Assembly: GCA_002338715.1 (NCBI GenBank)
Contig: DDIR01000147.1
Span: 1-50,076, forward strand
Direction of reading: 5' to 3'
Origin: Phycisphaerales bacterium UBA1845
Lineage (GTDB): Bacteria > Planctomycetota > Phycisphaerae > UBA1845
DNA: 50,076 nt
Shown: positions 18,825 to 28,101 of the stretch, piece after piece
Numbering within the stretch: position 1 is the first letter of the stretch
Layout: the number at the start of each line of letters is the position of its first letter
Program-made: the position numbers and the translations under genes
The notes under the pieces: generated by a model
The model's database searches: none
Told to the model about the DNA's origin: nothing
The model's input: only the letters and a program-made list of their open reading frames with translations

Positions 18825-19847
18825 ATGAGCGATAAGAAAACAGACATTATCTTTCAGCATTGGAAGCGGTTGATTCAGTATGAGAGCCGCGATTTGACGT
18901 CGCTTGAACTCAATGCGAAGCGTGCCCTGAGCGACCGGGAGGTGCGCAACAACGCTTCGCTCGACGGGATGATCCGAACCGCCGTCCAAAATCGCCGCAA
19001 CGAAATAGAGCGAGAAGTTGCGGCATCCCGCGCCCAAACCAACTCGACCGACACCGAATCCGCAGCGCCAAGCTTGCCGGTCGAGTCGGCACCTGCGATG
19101 TCATCGGAGCAGGTCATCAAGAAAGGCGAGCAACTCGCACGAACGCTCTCCACATCATTGCCGCTTGGCGACGAGAGGACAGCTCAAGCGACTCTGGCAA
19201 GTATTCTGACACTCTCCGAGCAAAACCCCGGCGTCATACCTGAATCAAAAATCGCTGAATACAGGCAAAGTGTCGGTAGGCTTCGGACGCACTTGCAGAA
19301 ACTTCGTGATCATGTCGTCGAACTAACGCAGCGCACCGTTTCCGCATCGCAACACGGAAAAGGGGAAGAATTGGCCAGTTCATTGCGCCGACTCAACTCC
19401 ATCCACATCGCATTTCCTGACCTACTCGACGAAGCGAAACTCAATGAGATTCGCGCTGCAGCGTCGCACGCAACCGACGAGCGCCGTCAACATCTAGGCA
19501 CGACCCGAGCACTTCTTGACCGCGAACGGGCGATTGCTTCGGCGATTGCAAAAATAGCAGCAACCGTGCGTGAATTCCGCCAAGTCGCGTGTGAGTTTCC
19601 AGAAGCAAGCGACGAATTTCGCAATGCGGAAGCCAAGTATGTCTTGGCGATTCAGGACGTGAGGAAATACGACACCGAATGGTTCACCGGAATCGTATTG
19701 GAACTGGCCGATCTATTGGCTGAGTGGACCGTTCCGCCCCCAGCCGCCGCGGGCCAAATCGATCGCTTCCTTGAAGGCATCAAGAAAGGGCTCGGCGAAA
19801 TTCGTGAAGAAATGGGTGAAATCAAAGATGAGCAAGATTCGAAATAG
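18825..19847 (+). CDS. Hypothetical helical/coiled-coil protein, 340 aa
   Basis: No family recognised. The protein is mostly alpha-helical and highly charged, with no signal peptide or membrane helix. An N-terminal helical part (residues about 1-70) is followed by a Ser/Thr/Pro/Ala-rich linker (about 70-100), a long helical region (about 100-300) and an acidic Lys/Glu tail. The ATG at 18825 follows the small ORF by 95 bp. It is on the same strand as the desaturase and hemerythrin-like genes and 110 bp before the DUF502 gene. A scaffold or membrane-associated helical-bundle role is conceivable, but nothing shows it. Confidence 0.7.
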   Translation: MSDKKTDIIFQHWKRLIQYESRDLTSLELNAKRALSDREVRNNASLDGMIRTAVQNRRNEIEREVAASRAQTNSTDTESAAPSLPVESAPAMSSEQVIKKGEQLARTLSTSLPLGDERTAQATLASILTLSEQNPGVIPESKIAEYRQSVGRLRTHLQKLRDHVVELTQRTVSASQHGKGEELASSLRRLNSIHIAFPDLLDEAKLNEIRAAASHATDERRQHLGTTRALLDRERAIASAIAKIAATVREFRQVACEFPEASDEFRNAEAKYVLAIQDVRKYDTEWFTGIVLELADLLAEWTVPPPAAAGQIDRFLEGIKKGLGEIREEMGEIKDEQDSK

Positions 19848-19956
19848 GGCGTTGAAGGCCCATCCCCTGCGGGATGAGCATGAACGAACGGGGACCGCTT
19901 GGGCAATCTCTCAAGGTCATGTTCACCGGTCATCTGTATGAATTCCTGCTCTTACA

Positions 19957-20772
19957 TTGGACTGGAAAAAGGACGCGTGCACAAAGTTGGCAAGAAATCA
20001 AAGACCGAAACATCCTCCGCCCACATTCAAGCGCCAATCGAATCGGCGAGGTATATGGCTTGGCTTACGGGTCTTGCTGCGCACCCGAGTGCTTGCGGGG
20101 CTGGCGACCGTGATTCCATTGTGGGTCACTTGGGTCATCGTCAGTTTTGTGTTCAACACGATGCGATCTGTTTCGCAACCGTTTATTGAACACGGTATTG
20201 AATGGATCGTTCAATCGAGCGGGCGTCAACCCAAGGGCATCCTTGCTTATGTGGACTGGGCCGCACCCGTTGTGGCGGTTTTATTGACGCTGTTTTCGTT
20301 GTACTTGTTGGGATTGTTTTCCGCCAATGTACTCGGTCGACGTGTGGTGAACTTGGTCGAGCGCTTGTTTGAGGGGTTGCCTCTCGTGAAAACGATCTAT
20401 GGTTCGACGAAACGCATCATCCTTACGTTGGCGGGCGGCAATGGTACGCAGCACTTTCAAAAAGTCGTGCTTGTTGAATTCCCGCGGCCGGGGATGAAAT
20501 GCATCGCGTTTCTTACATCGGTCATCAAAGACACAGATACCGGTCGCCTGTTGGCTACTGTTTTTATCTCGACAACCCCCAATCCAACCACTGGATATAT
20601 GCAGATTTTGCCTCTTGAGGATGTATCCGAAACCGGTTGGACTGTGGAGGAGGCGGTGAAAGTGCTAATGTCCGGTGGTATCCTCAGCCCACCAAAGATT
20701 CCCTTTGATCAAGTGCAGGCAGTCCAGTGGGAACCTCCCGCCGACAGTGATGCAACGAGGGTAAAAACATGA
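19957..20772 (+). CDS. DUF502 family membrane protein
   Basis: About 271 aa. Two hydrophobic segments, around ATVIPLWVTWVIVSFVF and VVAVLLTLFSLYLLGLF, are followed by the conserved DUF502 body: LVERLFEGLPLVKTIYGSTK, VVLVEFPRPGMKCIAFLTS and TTPNPTTGYMQILPLEDV, with LMSGG near the end. DUF502 proteins are inner-membrane proteins of unknown function. The TTG at 19957 is the first start in the frame and weakly supported; a GTG start closer to the first membrane helix is possible. The last 4 bases (ATGA) overlap the GH130 gene, so the two are probably translationally coupled. Confidence 0.88.
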   Translation: MDWKKDACTKLARNQRPKHPPPTFKRQSNRRGIWLGLRVLLRTRVLAGLATVIPLWVTWVIVSFVFNTMRSVSQPFIEHGIEWIVQSSGRQPKGILAYVDWAAPVVAVLLTLFSLYLLGLFSANVLGRRVVNLVERLFEGLPLVKTIYGSTKRIILTLAGGNGTQHFQKVVLVEFPRPGMKCIAFLTSVIKDTDTGRLLATVFISTTPNPTTGYMQILPLEDVSETGWTVEEAVKVLMSGGILSPPKIPFDQVQAVQWEPPADSDATRVKT

Positions 20773-21824
20773 TTCAAAGACTGTCCACCACGTGCCTGTG
20801 CCAGCCTGCCGACTTGCAGCCGTCACGCGACGATCTTGAAATCGTCGGCACGTTCAATCCGGGGGTGATCGCCTTCCAAGATGAGGTGATCCTTCTCGTG
20901 CGCGTCGCGGAACGGCCACGCGAGCAACGCGCGGGGTACACCGCCTTACCACGCTGGCAATCCGGGCTTGGCGTCGTTGTGGACTGGATTGCTGACGCTG
21001 AGATCAAGAGGCCGGACACCCGTTTCATCCATCGAAAGAGCGACGACATTGTTCGCTTGACGTTCGTGTCGCACTTGCGTGTCCTGCACTACCGCAATGG
21101 TCGTTTGGTCGACGGCGAGAACGCGATTCGATTTGAGCCGCAAGGTGAATTTGAAGAATTCGGTGTCGAAGACGCACGCATCACTCGCATTGGTGGCACG
21201 TATTGGATCACCTACGTCGCTGTATCGCGTCACGGCCCAGCGACCGCCTTGGCGTCAACCACAGACTTTCAAACGTTCGAGCGACATGGCGTAATATTTC
21301 CGATCGAAAACAAAGACGTCGTGCTGTTTCCGGAAACGATTGACGGCGAGTACGTCGCTCTGCATCGCCCGATCGGCAAAGCGCCATTCACCGAACCCGA
21401 GGTTTGGCTCGCCCGATCCCCAAACATGATCCATTGGGGCCAGCACGACGTCTTGCAAGGTAGCGATTCTGCGTGGTGCGAGGGTCGCGTCGCCGCAGGT
21501 ACACCGCCCATTCGCACGCCGCATGGCTGGCTTGAGATTTGTCACGGCTGCACCAAGCCAACCCCTGGATCCCGAGTGGGAACGTATGCTGCGGGGGCAT
21601 TGTTGCTGGACTTGGATGAGCCGCACCGCGTTGTGGCCAAGACATCACAGCCGATTCTTGTGCCGGAAAATGATTTTGAGTGCGAGGGATTCGTGCCGAA
21701 TATGATTGTCCCGACGGGCATTGTCGACCGGGAAGAAACGTTCTTGGTCTACTGTGGCGCTGCCGACACCGCATGCATCGTTGCGGAGTTATCAAAGCGC
21801 GACGTATTTGCGGCAATGCGATAG
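20769..21824 (+). CDS. GH130 family glycoside phosphorylase/hydrolase
   Basis: A 351-aa five-bladed beta-propeller enzyme of the GH130 family, which mostly cleaves beta-mannosides by phosphorolysis, releasing mannose 1-phosphate; some members hydrolyse. Family landmarks are FNPGVI near residue 30, EEFGVEDARITRI with the catalytic-region Asp, DVVLFPE, YVALHRP, GTYAAGALLLDL, FVPNMIVPTG and YCGAADTACIVAEL at the end. There is no signal peptide, so it is cytoplasmic. It overlaps the upstream DUF502 gene by ATGA. The exact substrate cannot be read from the sequence. Confidence 0.9.
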   Translation: MIQRLSTTCLCQPADLQPSRDDLEIVGTFNPGVIAFQDEVILLVRVAERPREQRAGYTALPRWQSGLGVVVDWIADAEIKRPDTRFIHRKSDDIVRLTFVSHLRVLHYRNGRLVDGENAIRFEPQGEFEEFGVEDARITRIGGTYWITYVAVSRHGPATALASTTDFQTFERHGVIFPIENKDVVLFPETIDGEYVALHRPIGKAPFTEPEVWLARSPNMIHWGQHDVLQGSDSAWCEGRVAAGTPPIRTPHGWLEICHGCTKPTPGSRVGTYAAGALLLDLDEPHRVVAKTSQPILVPENDFECEGFVPNMIVPTGIVDREETFLVYCGAADTACIVAELSKRDVFAAMR

Positions 21825-22498
21825 CGCCAATTGGAACGCGGTGAATCGGTTGAAAGAAAGAACGTCCGTGTCCGACACCAAGTGATTGCTCGTATCGGGG
21901 CCGTTCACCAAGGGATTTAATCAGTGCGGTCCCGGAAAGCCCCGCGCATCGCCCAAAACCATTATTCTTGCGCCTTTTCCAGCTTGGGTTGCACCGATTG
22001 TCCCGTCAACTAGCGGAGACAACACCGTATTCGAACCGCTGGCACTCTGCGCAAAGACTTTTTCGAAGTTCTGTTCGCGTGTCCGAATTGAACCCTCACG
22101 AATTAGGATCGCCGGAACCAAACAGTTTTCAATCAATTTTGGTTGAGTCTGATTCCCGATGTCGCATTGGGCTCAGGACGCCTTGTTATCATGCACGGAG
22201 TCGCCCGCGATCTGCGCAATCGACCTATTCGTCGCACGCAACCACGCCCTTGCACGAATCTCGCATCATTCCCGAAGTTGAATCGGTGGGGCACCTACAT
22301 TTTGGACCCACGCTGAAGGGACCTGCGGGAATCTTGGTAGCCATCCTTGGCCTCTTGTGTTGATGATTGACTTCACACCAATATTCTTACAGGAGGTCAT
22401 TTCATGCGCAAGTTCTTGTAAGTGCAATAATGGCGACGGTTTACGCGGCATCTAAATGGTGTTCGCGGCTGTCCCGCTTTATCTATGCTGCGCCAGAA
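21825..22498. other. Intergenic region, no supportable gene
   Basis: About 670 bp between the end of the GH130 gene and the stop of the next minus-strand gene. Short open frames exist on both strands. The one on the minus strand at 21921-22136 has a partly protein-like composition and may be a gene remnant, but there is no start signal or domain. A good AGGAGG sequence near 22390 is followed by an ATG at 22404 that reads only a few codons. Confidence 0.4.
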
Positions 22499-22978
22499 TC
22501 AAGTTACGATCCGACCCTCGATCAAGCGCGGCCACTCAGCTGCCCGACAAACCTGGACGAATTCGCGCGCACTCTCAGGAGGGCAACTATCGCAAGTCAC
22601 AAGCCCGTATTTTCCTTCCACACTTCTAGCGAGCTCTTGCAGCAAGTCCACTGGAGAGCATGTGAAGTTCGCTAAACCTGCAATCATACCACCATCGCTT
22701 GTATAGAATAGCATTGCCTGTTGCCAGTGTCCGTCCCACTCATGCCTCCAGTAGAAGGAATAAGTCTGTTCCGGGGTCGCCACCAGGCGACGCATCACCT
22801 GGGATGCATCGCTATAAATAACCTCGGGTTTGTCAACCAGTTCCGGAAATGGGTAGTCTTCTTGCAATGCTACGCGATGGGGCAAGAATTTGTCCAAGAA
22901 CTGAGCGGCAAGCATCTCCGTTCTTGCCTTGCACAAGACGTAGACTTCCTGAGATGGTGCCTCAATGTAATTGCTCAT
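22499..22978 (-). CDS. Hypothetical protein, 159 aa
   Basis: A compact alpha/beta protein without a signal peptide. It opens with MSNYIEAPSQEVYVL, has a middle segment with YSFYWRHEWDGHWQQAMLFY, then a strand-turn-strand (TSDGGMIAGL) and a C-terminal helix/strand pair. Codon structure and amino acid composition look like a genuine gene. No domain name can be given; small stand-alone proteins of this shape include immunity proteins, but that is speculation. It is isolated between gene-poor stretches on both sides. Confidence 0.6.
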   Translation of the reverse strand: MSNYIEAPSQEVYVLCKARTEMLAAQFLDKFLPHRVALQEDYPFPELVDKPEVIYSDASQVMRRLVATPEQTYSFYWRHEWDGHWQQAMLFYTSDGGMIAGLANFTCSPVDLLQELARSVEGKYGLVTCDSCPPESAREFVQVCRAAEWPRLIEGRIVT

Positions 22979-23569
22979 CGCGTATCGAGACCTGCGGCAA
23001 GAAACTGTCCGTCATGCGTTTCGTAATAGTAATATCTACTCCCAGCATAATCCATTTGAGAATAACGCACATCAACATGCGCTCCATTTGGGCCAGGCAT
23101 TCTTCTCTCAGAAGTTCCTAATCAAAGTCGAAATCCTGACGCCAAGTGCGCATTAGTACGGTTTGGTGCTTTTTTCCGGTGCGGTGCCAAGCCGGTGGGA
23201 TTCAGTCCACTCCCCCGCTTGAATCGATGAGAAAACTCAGTGATTTCTCGAGTGATGGCCGCCCCCAAACCTCAAGTTGGCGTCGACGTCGCGCGCCAAC
23301 CGACGCATCATCGAACACAAGAAAGCCCTTTGGGATCGCTTCCTGAAAGAGCAGACTCAAATCGGTCTGTACCAAGCCGGTGAGCGATGGCGCGACGGCT
23401 ACTACTGGGCATTGCAATGCATGCTACTTTTGCAGCGGATGCAGTCAATGCAAATGGGGCAACCCGTTCTTTGAAGGCCCCGATCCCGAGTCGCCACGAC
23501 TCATAACCGTTTCGCCGAATACAACGAAGCAGCCGGTGATCAGGCTATGCGGCTGAACTTCGGCACCGA
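22979..23569. other. Gene-poor region with a possible gene remnant (23277-23474, +)
   Basis: About 590 bp. The plus-strand frame at 23277-23474 (TTG start, 65 codons) encodes a protein-like stretch containing IIEHKKALWDRFLKEQTQIG, ending in a Gln/Met-rich tail, and may be the 3' end of a decayed gene. It has no recognised family and no good start. Nothing else is supportable. The region ends at the stop codon of the RND pump gene. Confidence 0.35.
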
Positions 23570-26500
23570 TCAGGTCTGGTGCTGACTGGAGCGCCTTCCG
23601 ACCATTCGAAACAGTGCGGGAACGAACAGCAGGTTCATCGCGGTTGATGTGACCAGTCCGCCGATGATGACGACGGCGAGCGGGTATTCGATTTCGTGGC
23701 CGGGCTTGTTGCCGGCGATGACCAGCGGGATCAGACCGAGGCCCGTTGAGAGCGCGGTCATCAGGATGGGCGACAGTCGTTCCTGCGCGCCGCGGATCAA
23801 CAGGTCCACGTTCATCGTTTCGTTGTTTTCGCTCAGAAGATGTTGGTAGTGACTGACCATCATGATGCCGTTGCGGCCGGCGATTCCGAGGACGGTCACG
23901 AACCCGACCAACGATCCAAGCGACAAGACACCCCCGGTGACAAACACCGCAGCCACGCCGCCGACGAGTGAAAATGCCAGCGTGAGTACGATGAGCGCGG
24001 TCAGACGAAGCGATTCAAACTCCACGTAGAGCAAGAGAATGATCAAGGCGACTGCGGCGAGTGCGAAGATCATCAACCGGCGCTGCGACGCCTGGCGCGC
24101 CTCGAATTCGCCCAAAAATTCCGGATGGTAGCCGCGATCAAACGTCAGCGTTTCGACCTTGGCGCGCACATCGCGGGCGACGCTCCCGAGGTCGCGACCC
24201 TTGGCGTTGCAGGTGATGTCGATGCGGCGTGATGCGGCTTCTCGTTTGATCGTGTTGGGGGCTGGCGTGATACGAATGTCGGCAAGGTCGCCCAAACGCG
24301 CTTGCCCGCCCGTTGGCAGATCGATCAGCAAATCGTCGAGTTGATGCGGGTCTGCGCGCAGCTGATCGTCACCGCGTACCGCGACATCGAACACCATCTG
24401 TTCATCGTAGATTTCGCCAACTTTGGTGCCCTGAAGCAAGGTTGTCGTGGGCCTGCGAACGTCGGCGGCTTTTAGTCCGAAGATCGATGCGGCTTCCGGT
24501 TTCAGCGACATCAGGATCTGCGGAACCAGCGTTTGCTGCTCGACGTGCAGGTCCGACGCACCTTCGACATCCGCGATGGCGTCGCGTACTTCCTCCGCTT
24601 TCGCGCGAAGCGTCTCCAAGTCCGGACCATAAAGCCGCACAACAATGCTTGCGCTCGCACCGGTCAAGACTTCTTTGATGCGCTCCTTCAGGTAGGTCAG
24701 AACGTCGCGGTATATACCGGGGTATTCATCGATGACGCCCTGAATGCTGGCCATCGTTTTTTCGAAGTCGGCTTCCGGTTCGACGCTGATCCAGAGTTCA
24801 CAGAAATTTGGCCCCACCACTTCGTCCGCAACCTCTGCACGACCGAGGTGTGCGCCGAAATTGCGAACGCCGGGAATCGCCCGCAGCTTGCGGCTGACGT
24901 TGATGGTGGAGCGACTCAAAGCGTCCAGCGAAGTGCCGGGTTTTTCGACCCAGTGCATCAGGAAATCGGTTTCTTGAAAATGCGGCAGGAACTCTTCGCC
25001 GAGCATGGGAACGCTCATCACCGATCCAACCAAGACACCGATAACCAGAATGCCCACGACGGCCGGTCGACCGATGAAGACCAGAAGTACCCTGCGATAT
25101 GCCGACTTCAACCATCGAACAAAGAACGGATCTTCGGCGATGTGTTTGGCTTTTGGCAGAAGCATGAGGCTCAGCGCCGGCGTCACGGTCAGCGCGACGA
25201 GCAACGATACCAGAATCGCGAGGATGTACGACATCGCCAGCGGTCGAAAGAATGTCCCGGACAAACCCTGCAAAAAGAAAATCGGAAGGAACACGAGGAT
25301 GACGATCATCGTCGCAAAGACGACTGCGCTTCGGACTTCGAGCGACGCTTTCAACACGACGCGAAACGGCGACAGCGGCATCGCCAGTTGCGAATTGAGT
25401 CGGAGACGCCGGGCGATATTCTCGACATCGATGATCGCGTCATCGACGACCTCACCCACGGCGATGACCAGGCCCGCGAGCGTCATGACGTTGATCGTGC
25501 CGCCACGCCAATAGAGCACGAGCAGTGCGCCGAAGATCGAAAGCGGAATCGCCACCAGGCTGATCATGGCTGTACGCCAGTTGAACAGAAACAAAACGAG
25601 GATGATCGCGACCAAAAGCGACCCCAACAGCATCGCGTGGGTCAGGTTGTCGATTGATCGCTCCACGAATGTTGCGGGGCGAAAGATTGTCGTGTCGATG
25701 TCAACGTCGGTGAGGCCGGGCTTGAGCAGATCGATGGCGGCTTCTACTTTTCGCGTGACTTCCAACGTGTTGCCCGTGGGCTGTTTTTCGACAATCAGCA
25801 GCAGCCCCGGCCCGTCGTTGATCACCGCGTCGCCGATTGGTGGCGGGAAACCTTCGACCACGTCGGCGACATCACCGAGACGGATGACCGCGCCATCTTG
25901 AAAGGCGACCACCGTTCGCGCGAGGTCTTCCGCGGACTGGACGGCTGACGCGTGCCGAATGGCGATGCGCTGGTTGGGCGTGTCCACAAATCCGCCCGCT
26001 CCGACGACGGTCGCATCGCCAGCCGCCCGGATCACCGCGTCGAGCGTGACGTTGTGCGCCTGCAACCGCTCCGGTGTGACGCGAACTTGCAACTCGCGAT
26101 CGCGTTGTCCCCAGATGGCGACGTTCGCCACGCCCGGGACGGCCATCAGGTGCGGCCGAATCGTCCATTTCGCGAGCGTCGTCAGTTCAACCTGCGAGAG
26201 TTTCTTTGACGAAACACCGATCTTCATCACGCGACTCAAAGACGACAACGGTGACAGGACCACGGGCGGGCGGGCGACGGCGGGCAGGCGCGTCGCTTCG
26301 ATGGCGATCCGCTCCTGCACGAGTTGCCGCGCCTCCATGAGGTCGGCGTCTTCTTCGAGGTAGAGCACGATCGACGAAAGACCGAGGACGGACTTCGATC
26401 GGATTGTTTGCAGTCGAGGCGTGCCGTTGAGGGCGCTTTCAAGCGGAACGGTGATCAGGCTTTCGACTTCTTCGGTTGAAAGTCCGGGTGCCTCGGTTTG

Positions 26501-26647
26501 AATCTCAACGCGCGGCGGTGCGAATTCGGGGAAGACGTCCAACGGCACGCGCGAGGTCGATTGAACGCCGGCCAGCAGCAACCCGATGGCGATCGCCAAT
26601 ACGAGTACGCGAAGTCGTAATGAAGTTTTGACGATCCATGCAAGCAT
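23570..26647 (-). CDS. RND efflux pump, heavy-metal-type permease (CusA/CzcA-like)
   Basis: A 1,025-aa inner-membrane proton-driven pump subunit of the resistance-nodulation-division superfamily. It has the usual length and plan: TM1 at residues about 8-28, a large periplasmic loop, a TM2-TM6 block with [17 protein letters not shown] in TM4, TM7, a second periplasmic loop, and a final TM block with [12 protein letters not shown]. The TM4 signature with two adjacent Asp differs from classical CzcA and CusA and is seen in related metal-type pumps. It is the last gene of a minus-strand operon with an outer membrane factor and adaptor. Substrate is inferred as a metal ion, probably Cu or Ag, from the neighbouring two-component system and cop-box-like site. 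Confidence 0.93.
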   Translation of the reverse strand: MLAWIVKTSLRLRVLVLAIAIGLLLAGVQSTSRVPLDVFPEFAPPRVEIQTEAPGLSTEEVESLITVPLESALNGTPRLQTIRSKSVLGLSSIVLYLEEDADLMEARQLVQERIAIEATRLPAVARPPVVLSPLSSLSRVMKIGVSSKKLSQVELTTLAKWTIRPHLMAVPGVANVAIWGQRDRELQVRVTPERLQAHNVTLDAVIRAAGDATVVGAGGFVDTPNQRIAIRHASAVQSAEDLARTVVAFQDGAVIRLGDVADVVEGFPPPIGDAVINDGPGLLLIVEKQPTGNTLEVTRKVEAAIDLLKPGLTDVDIDTTIFRPATFVERSIDNLTHAMLLGSLLVAIILVLFLFNWRTAMISLVAIPLSIFGALLVLYWRGGTINVMTLAGLVIAVGEVVDDAIIDVENIARRLRLNSQLAMPLSPFRVVLKASLEVRSAVVFATMIVILVFLPIFFLQGLSGTFFRPLAMSYILAILVSLLVALTVTPALSLMLLPKAKHIAEDPFFVRWLKSAYRRVLLVFIGRPAVVGILVIGVLVGSVMSVPMLGEEFLPHFQETDFLMHWVEKPGTSLDALSRSTINVSRKLRAIPGVRNFGAHLGRAEVADEVVGPNFCELWISVEPEADFEKTMASIQGVIDEYPGIYRDVLTYLKERIKEVLTGASASIVVRLYGPDLETLRAKAEEVRDAIADVEGASDLHVEQQTLVPQILMSLKPEAASIFGLKAADVRRPTTTLLQGTKVGEIYDEQMVFDVAVRGDDQLRADPHQLDDLLIDLPTGGQARLGDLADIRITPAPNTIKREAASRRIDITCNAKGRDLGSVARDVRAKVETLTFDRGYHPEFLGEFEARQASQRRLMIFALAAVALIILLLYVEFESLRLTALIVLTLAFSLVGGVAAVFVTGGVLSLGSLVGFVTVLGIAGRNGIMMVSHYQHLLSENNETMNVDLLIRGAQERLSPILMTALSTGLGLIPLVIAGNKPGHEIEYPLAVVIIGGLVTSTAMNLLFVPALFRMVGRRSSQHQT

Positions 26648-26692
26648 GTGCGATTCTCGTAAGTGACCGGTGGCCCGTTGCGGTTTGCTTTC

Positions 26693-27967
26693 TTAGTGGC
26701 CCGACGTTCCAAACTCGATCCCGAACAGTTCCGGCGCACCGGTTGTCACGACTGGATCGCCCTCGACAATACCGCGGACAACTTCGACATGATCACCGAC
26801 CGATCGTGCGATGGAAACGCGCTTTCGGACGTACGTGCCATCCTCGGCAGCGATATACACCCACGAATCGCCGTGAATGTCGTAGAGCACAGATACCTTC
26901 GGCACGATGAGCGCGTCAGCCGATCCCTTGGTTGGTATCGAAACAATCAACCGTTCACCGGCTTGGAATTCACCGCCGGCGTTGTCGAGTTCATAATAAA
27001 GATCGACCGTTGCCGTCGTTGATGTCGCGGTTGGCGGCGCTATGACGGGTGCGAGCCGAGCTTCCAATTCGCCCGCATCGCCCAGGCGTCTTGCGACAGC
27101 CGCCTCATTCGTTGCGAGGCGCTGGATATCCCCGACGTACGCGCTCACGCGGACCCAAAGCGGGTCGGTGGCGGCGATTTCGCAAAGCGGCGCCCCCATG
27201 GCGATGACCTCGTTCGGCGCGACCAGCAGACGCTGAACGATACCGCCAAATGGTACGGTGATCTGCAGCGCTGAGCTTTCCGCTTTTCCACTTAGCGAGT
27301 TGAGCGTTGACTCAATCACGTCGCGTCTGACTTGCGCGGCGTCCAGCGCGGCTTGGGCCATGCGATGGTTGGCGGTCGCTTCATCGAGCGAGCGGACCGA
27401 ACCGGCGTTTTCCTCGACGAGTTTCTGCGCCCGCTCCAGGGCGACTTTTGTACCGCCCAGTCGCGCGTTGGCGGCTTCGACATCACCCAATGCCTGCGCT
27501 CTCGCCGACTCCAAATCGGCGCGGGCACGGACCATCGCAATCCGGTCGGCTGGGTTGAGCACTTCACCTTGTCCCTGCAGCGAAGGGATCAATCGAAACA
27601 ACGCATCGCCCGCGGACACGACTGCGCCGGGCTGCGGAAAGCTCTCCGACTCTGTCTTCCCGATCGTTCCAGCCAATGGCGCTGAGATCATGATCGACCG
27701 CCCTTCGGGAACGACAACCGCACCGCCATACGTTCGATGATTGGCCACTTTCTCGCGGCGCGCAGGCACGGTTTGAATGTCGAGGTGTGAACGGGCTTCG
27801 TCCGAAAGGGCGATGGTCGTCAGTTTCGATTCGGGTTGCGGGTGACTGACCGACACGCGCTCCTTGTGCGCATCGCTTCCACCCCCTTTTGTCGGCGTCG
27901 GCTTACTGCAACCGCTGCATGAAAGTGCAATGCCAACGAGTGTCATGGCCCAGGCGATCGTGCGCAT
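26693..27967 (-). CDS. RND efflux periplasmic adaptor (membrane fusion protein)
   Basis: About 424 aa. The start MRTIAWAM leads into a hydrophobic helix and a lipobox-like end (CSGC), suggesting a lipoprotein; ATG 27979 is an equally possible start four codons upstream. The order is adaptor-like: a barrel-sandwich half (GGAVVVPEGRSIMISAPLAG), a coiled-coil hairpin (about residues 150-240), the second lipoyl half (VPFGGIVQRLLV), a beta-barrel domain and a membrane-proximal domain ending with EGDPVVTTGAPELFG. It links the pump to the outer membrane factor. It lies 45 bp before the pump gene and 16-17 bp after a 32-residue ORF. Confidence 0.92.
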   Translation of the reverse strand: MRTIAWAMTLVGIALSCSGCSKPTPTKGGGSDAHKERVSVSHPQPESKLTTIALSDEARSHLDIQTVPARREKVANHRTYGGAVVVPEGRSIMISAPLAGTIGKTESESFPQPGAVVSAGDALFRLIPSLQGQGEVLNPADRIAMVRARADLESARAQALGDVEAANARLGGTKVALERAQKLVEENAGSVRSLDEATANHRMAQAALDAAQVRRDVIESTLNSLSGKAESSALQITVPFGGIVQRLLVAPNEVIAMGAPLCEIAATDPLWVRVSAYVGDIQRLATNEAAVARRLGDAGELEARLAPVIAPPTATSTTATVDLYYELDNAGGEFQAGERLIVSIPTKGSADALIVPKVSVLYDIHGDSWVYIAAEDGTYVRKRVSIARSVGDHVEVVRGIVEGDPVVTTGAPELFGIEFGTSGH

Positions 27968-27983
27968 GGCAATTCCCATCGTT

Positions 27984-28082
27984 CTAGAAAAGTAGCGCGG
28001 CGAAAATCTGCCGGATGAAGTCGAGAACGAATCCGAATATCGACTGAAAAAACGTATCAAACATTTGTGTGTTCACTCCCAT
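27984..28082 (-). CDS. 32-aa hydrophobic small protein within the RND operon
   Basis: A short ORF fills the gap between the outer membrane factor and the adaptor. The ATG at 28082 has GAGGAAAG a few bases upstream; a second in-frame ATG at 28064 follows GGGAGTG. The product is Phe/Ile/Leu-rich with spaced charged residues (FDTFFQSIFGFVLDFIRQIF), as in a single short amphipathic or membrane helix. The stop lies 4 nt before the alternative adaptor start, so translation could be coupled. Small partner peptides are known for RND pumps (AcrZ with AcrB), but any such role here is inference. Confidence 0.55.
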   Translation of the reverse strand: MGVNTQMFDTFFQSIFGFVLDFIRQIFAALLF

Positions 28083-28101
28083 GACTTTCCTCGCCATCGT
28101 C

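Noticed and set aside
24533..25657. 374-codon plus-strand frame, His/Asp/Arg rich
   Set aside because: It is antisense to the RND permease, has shadow-type composition and no domain.
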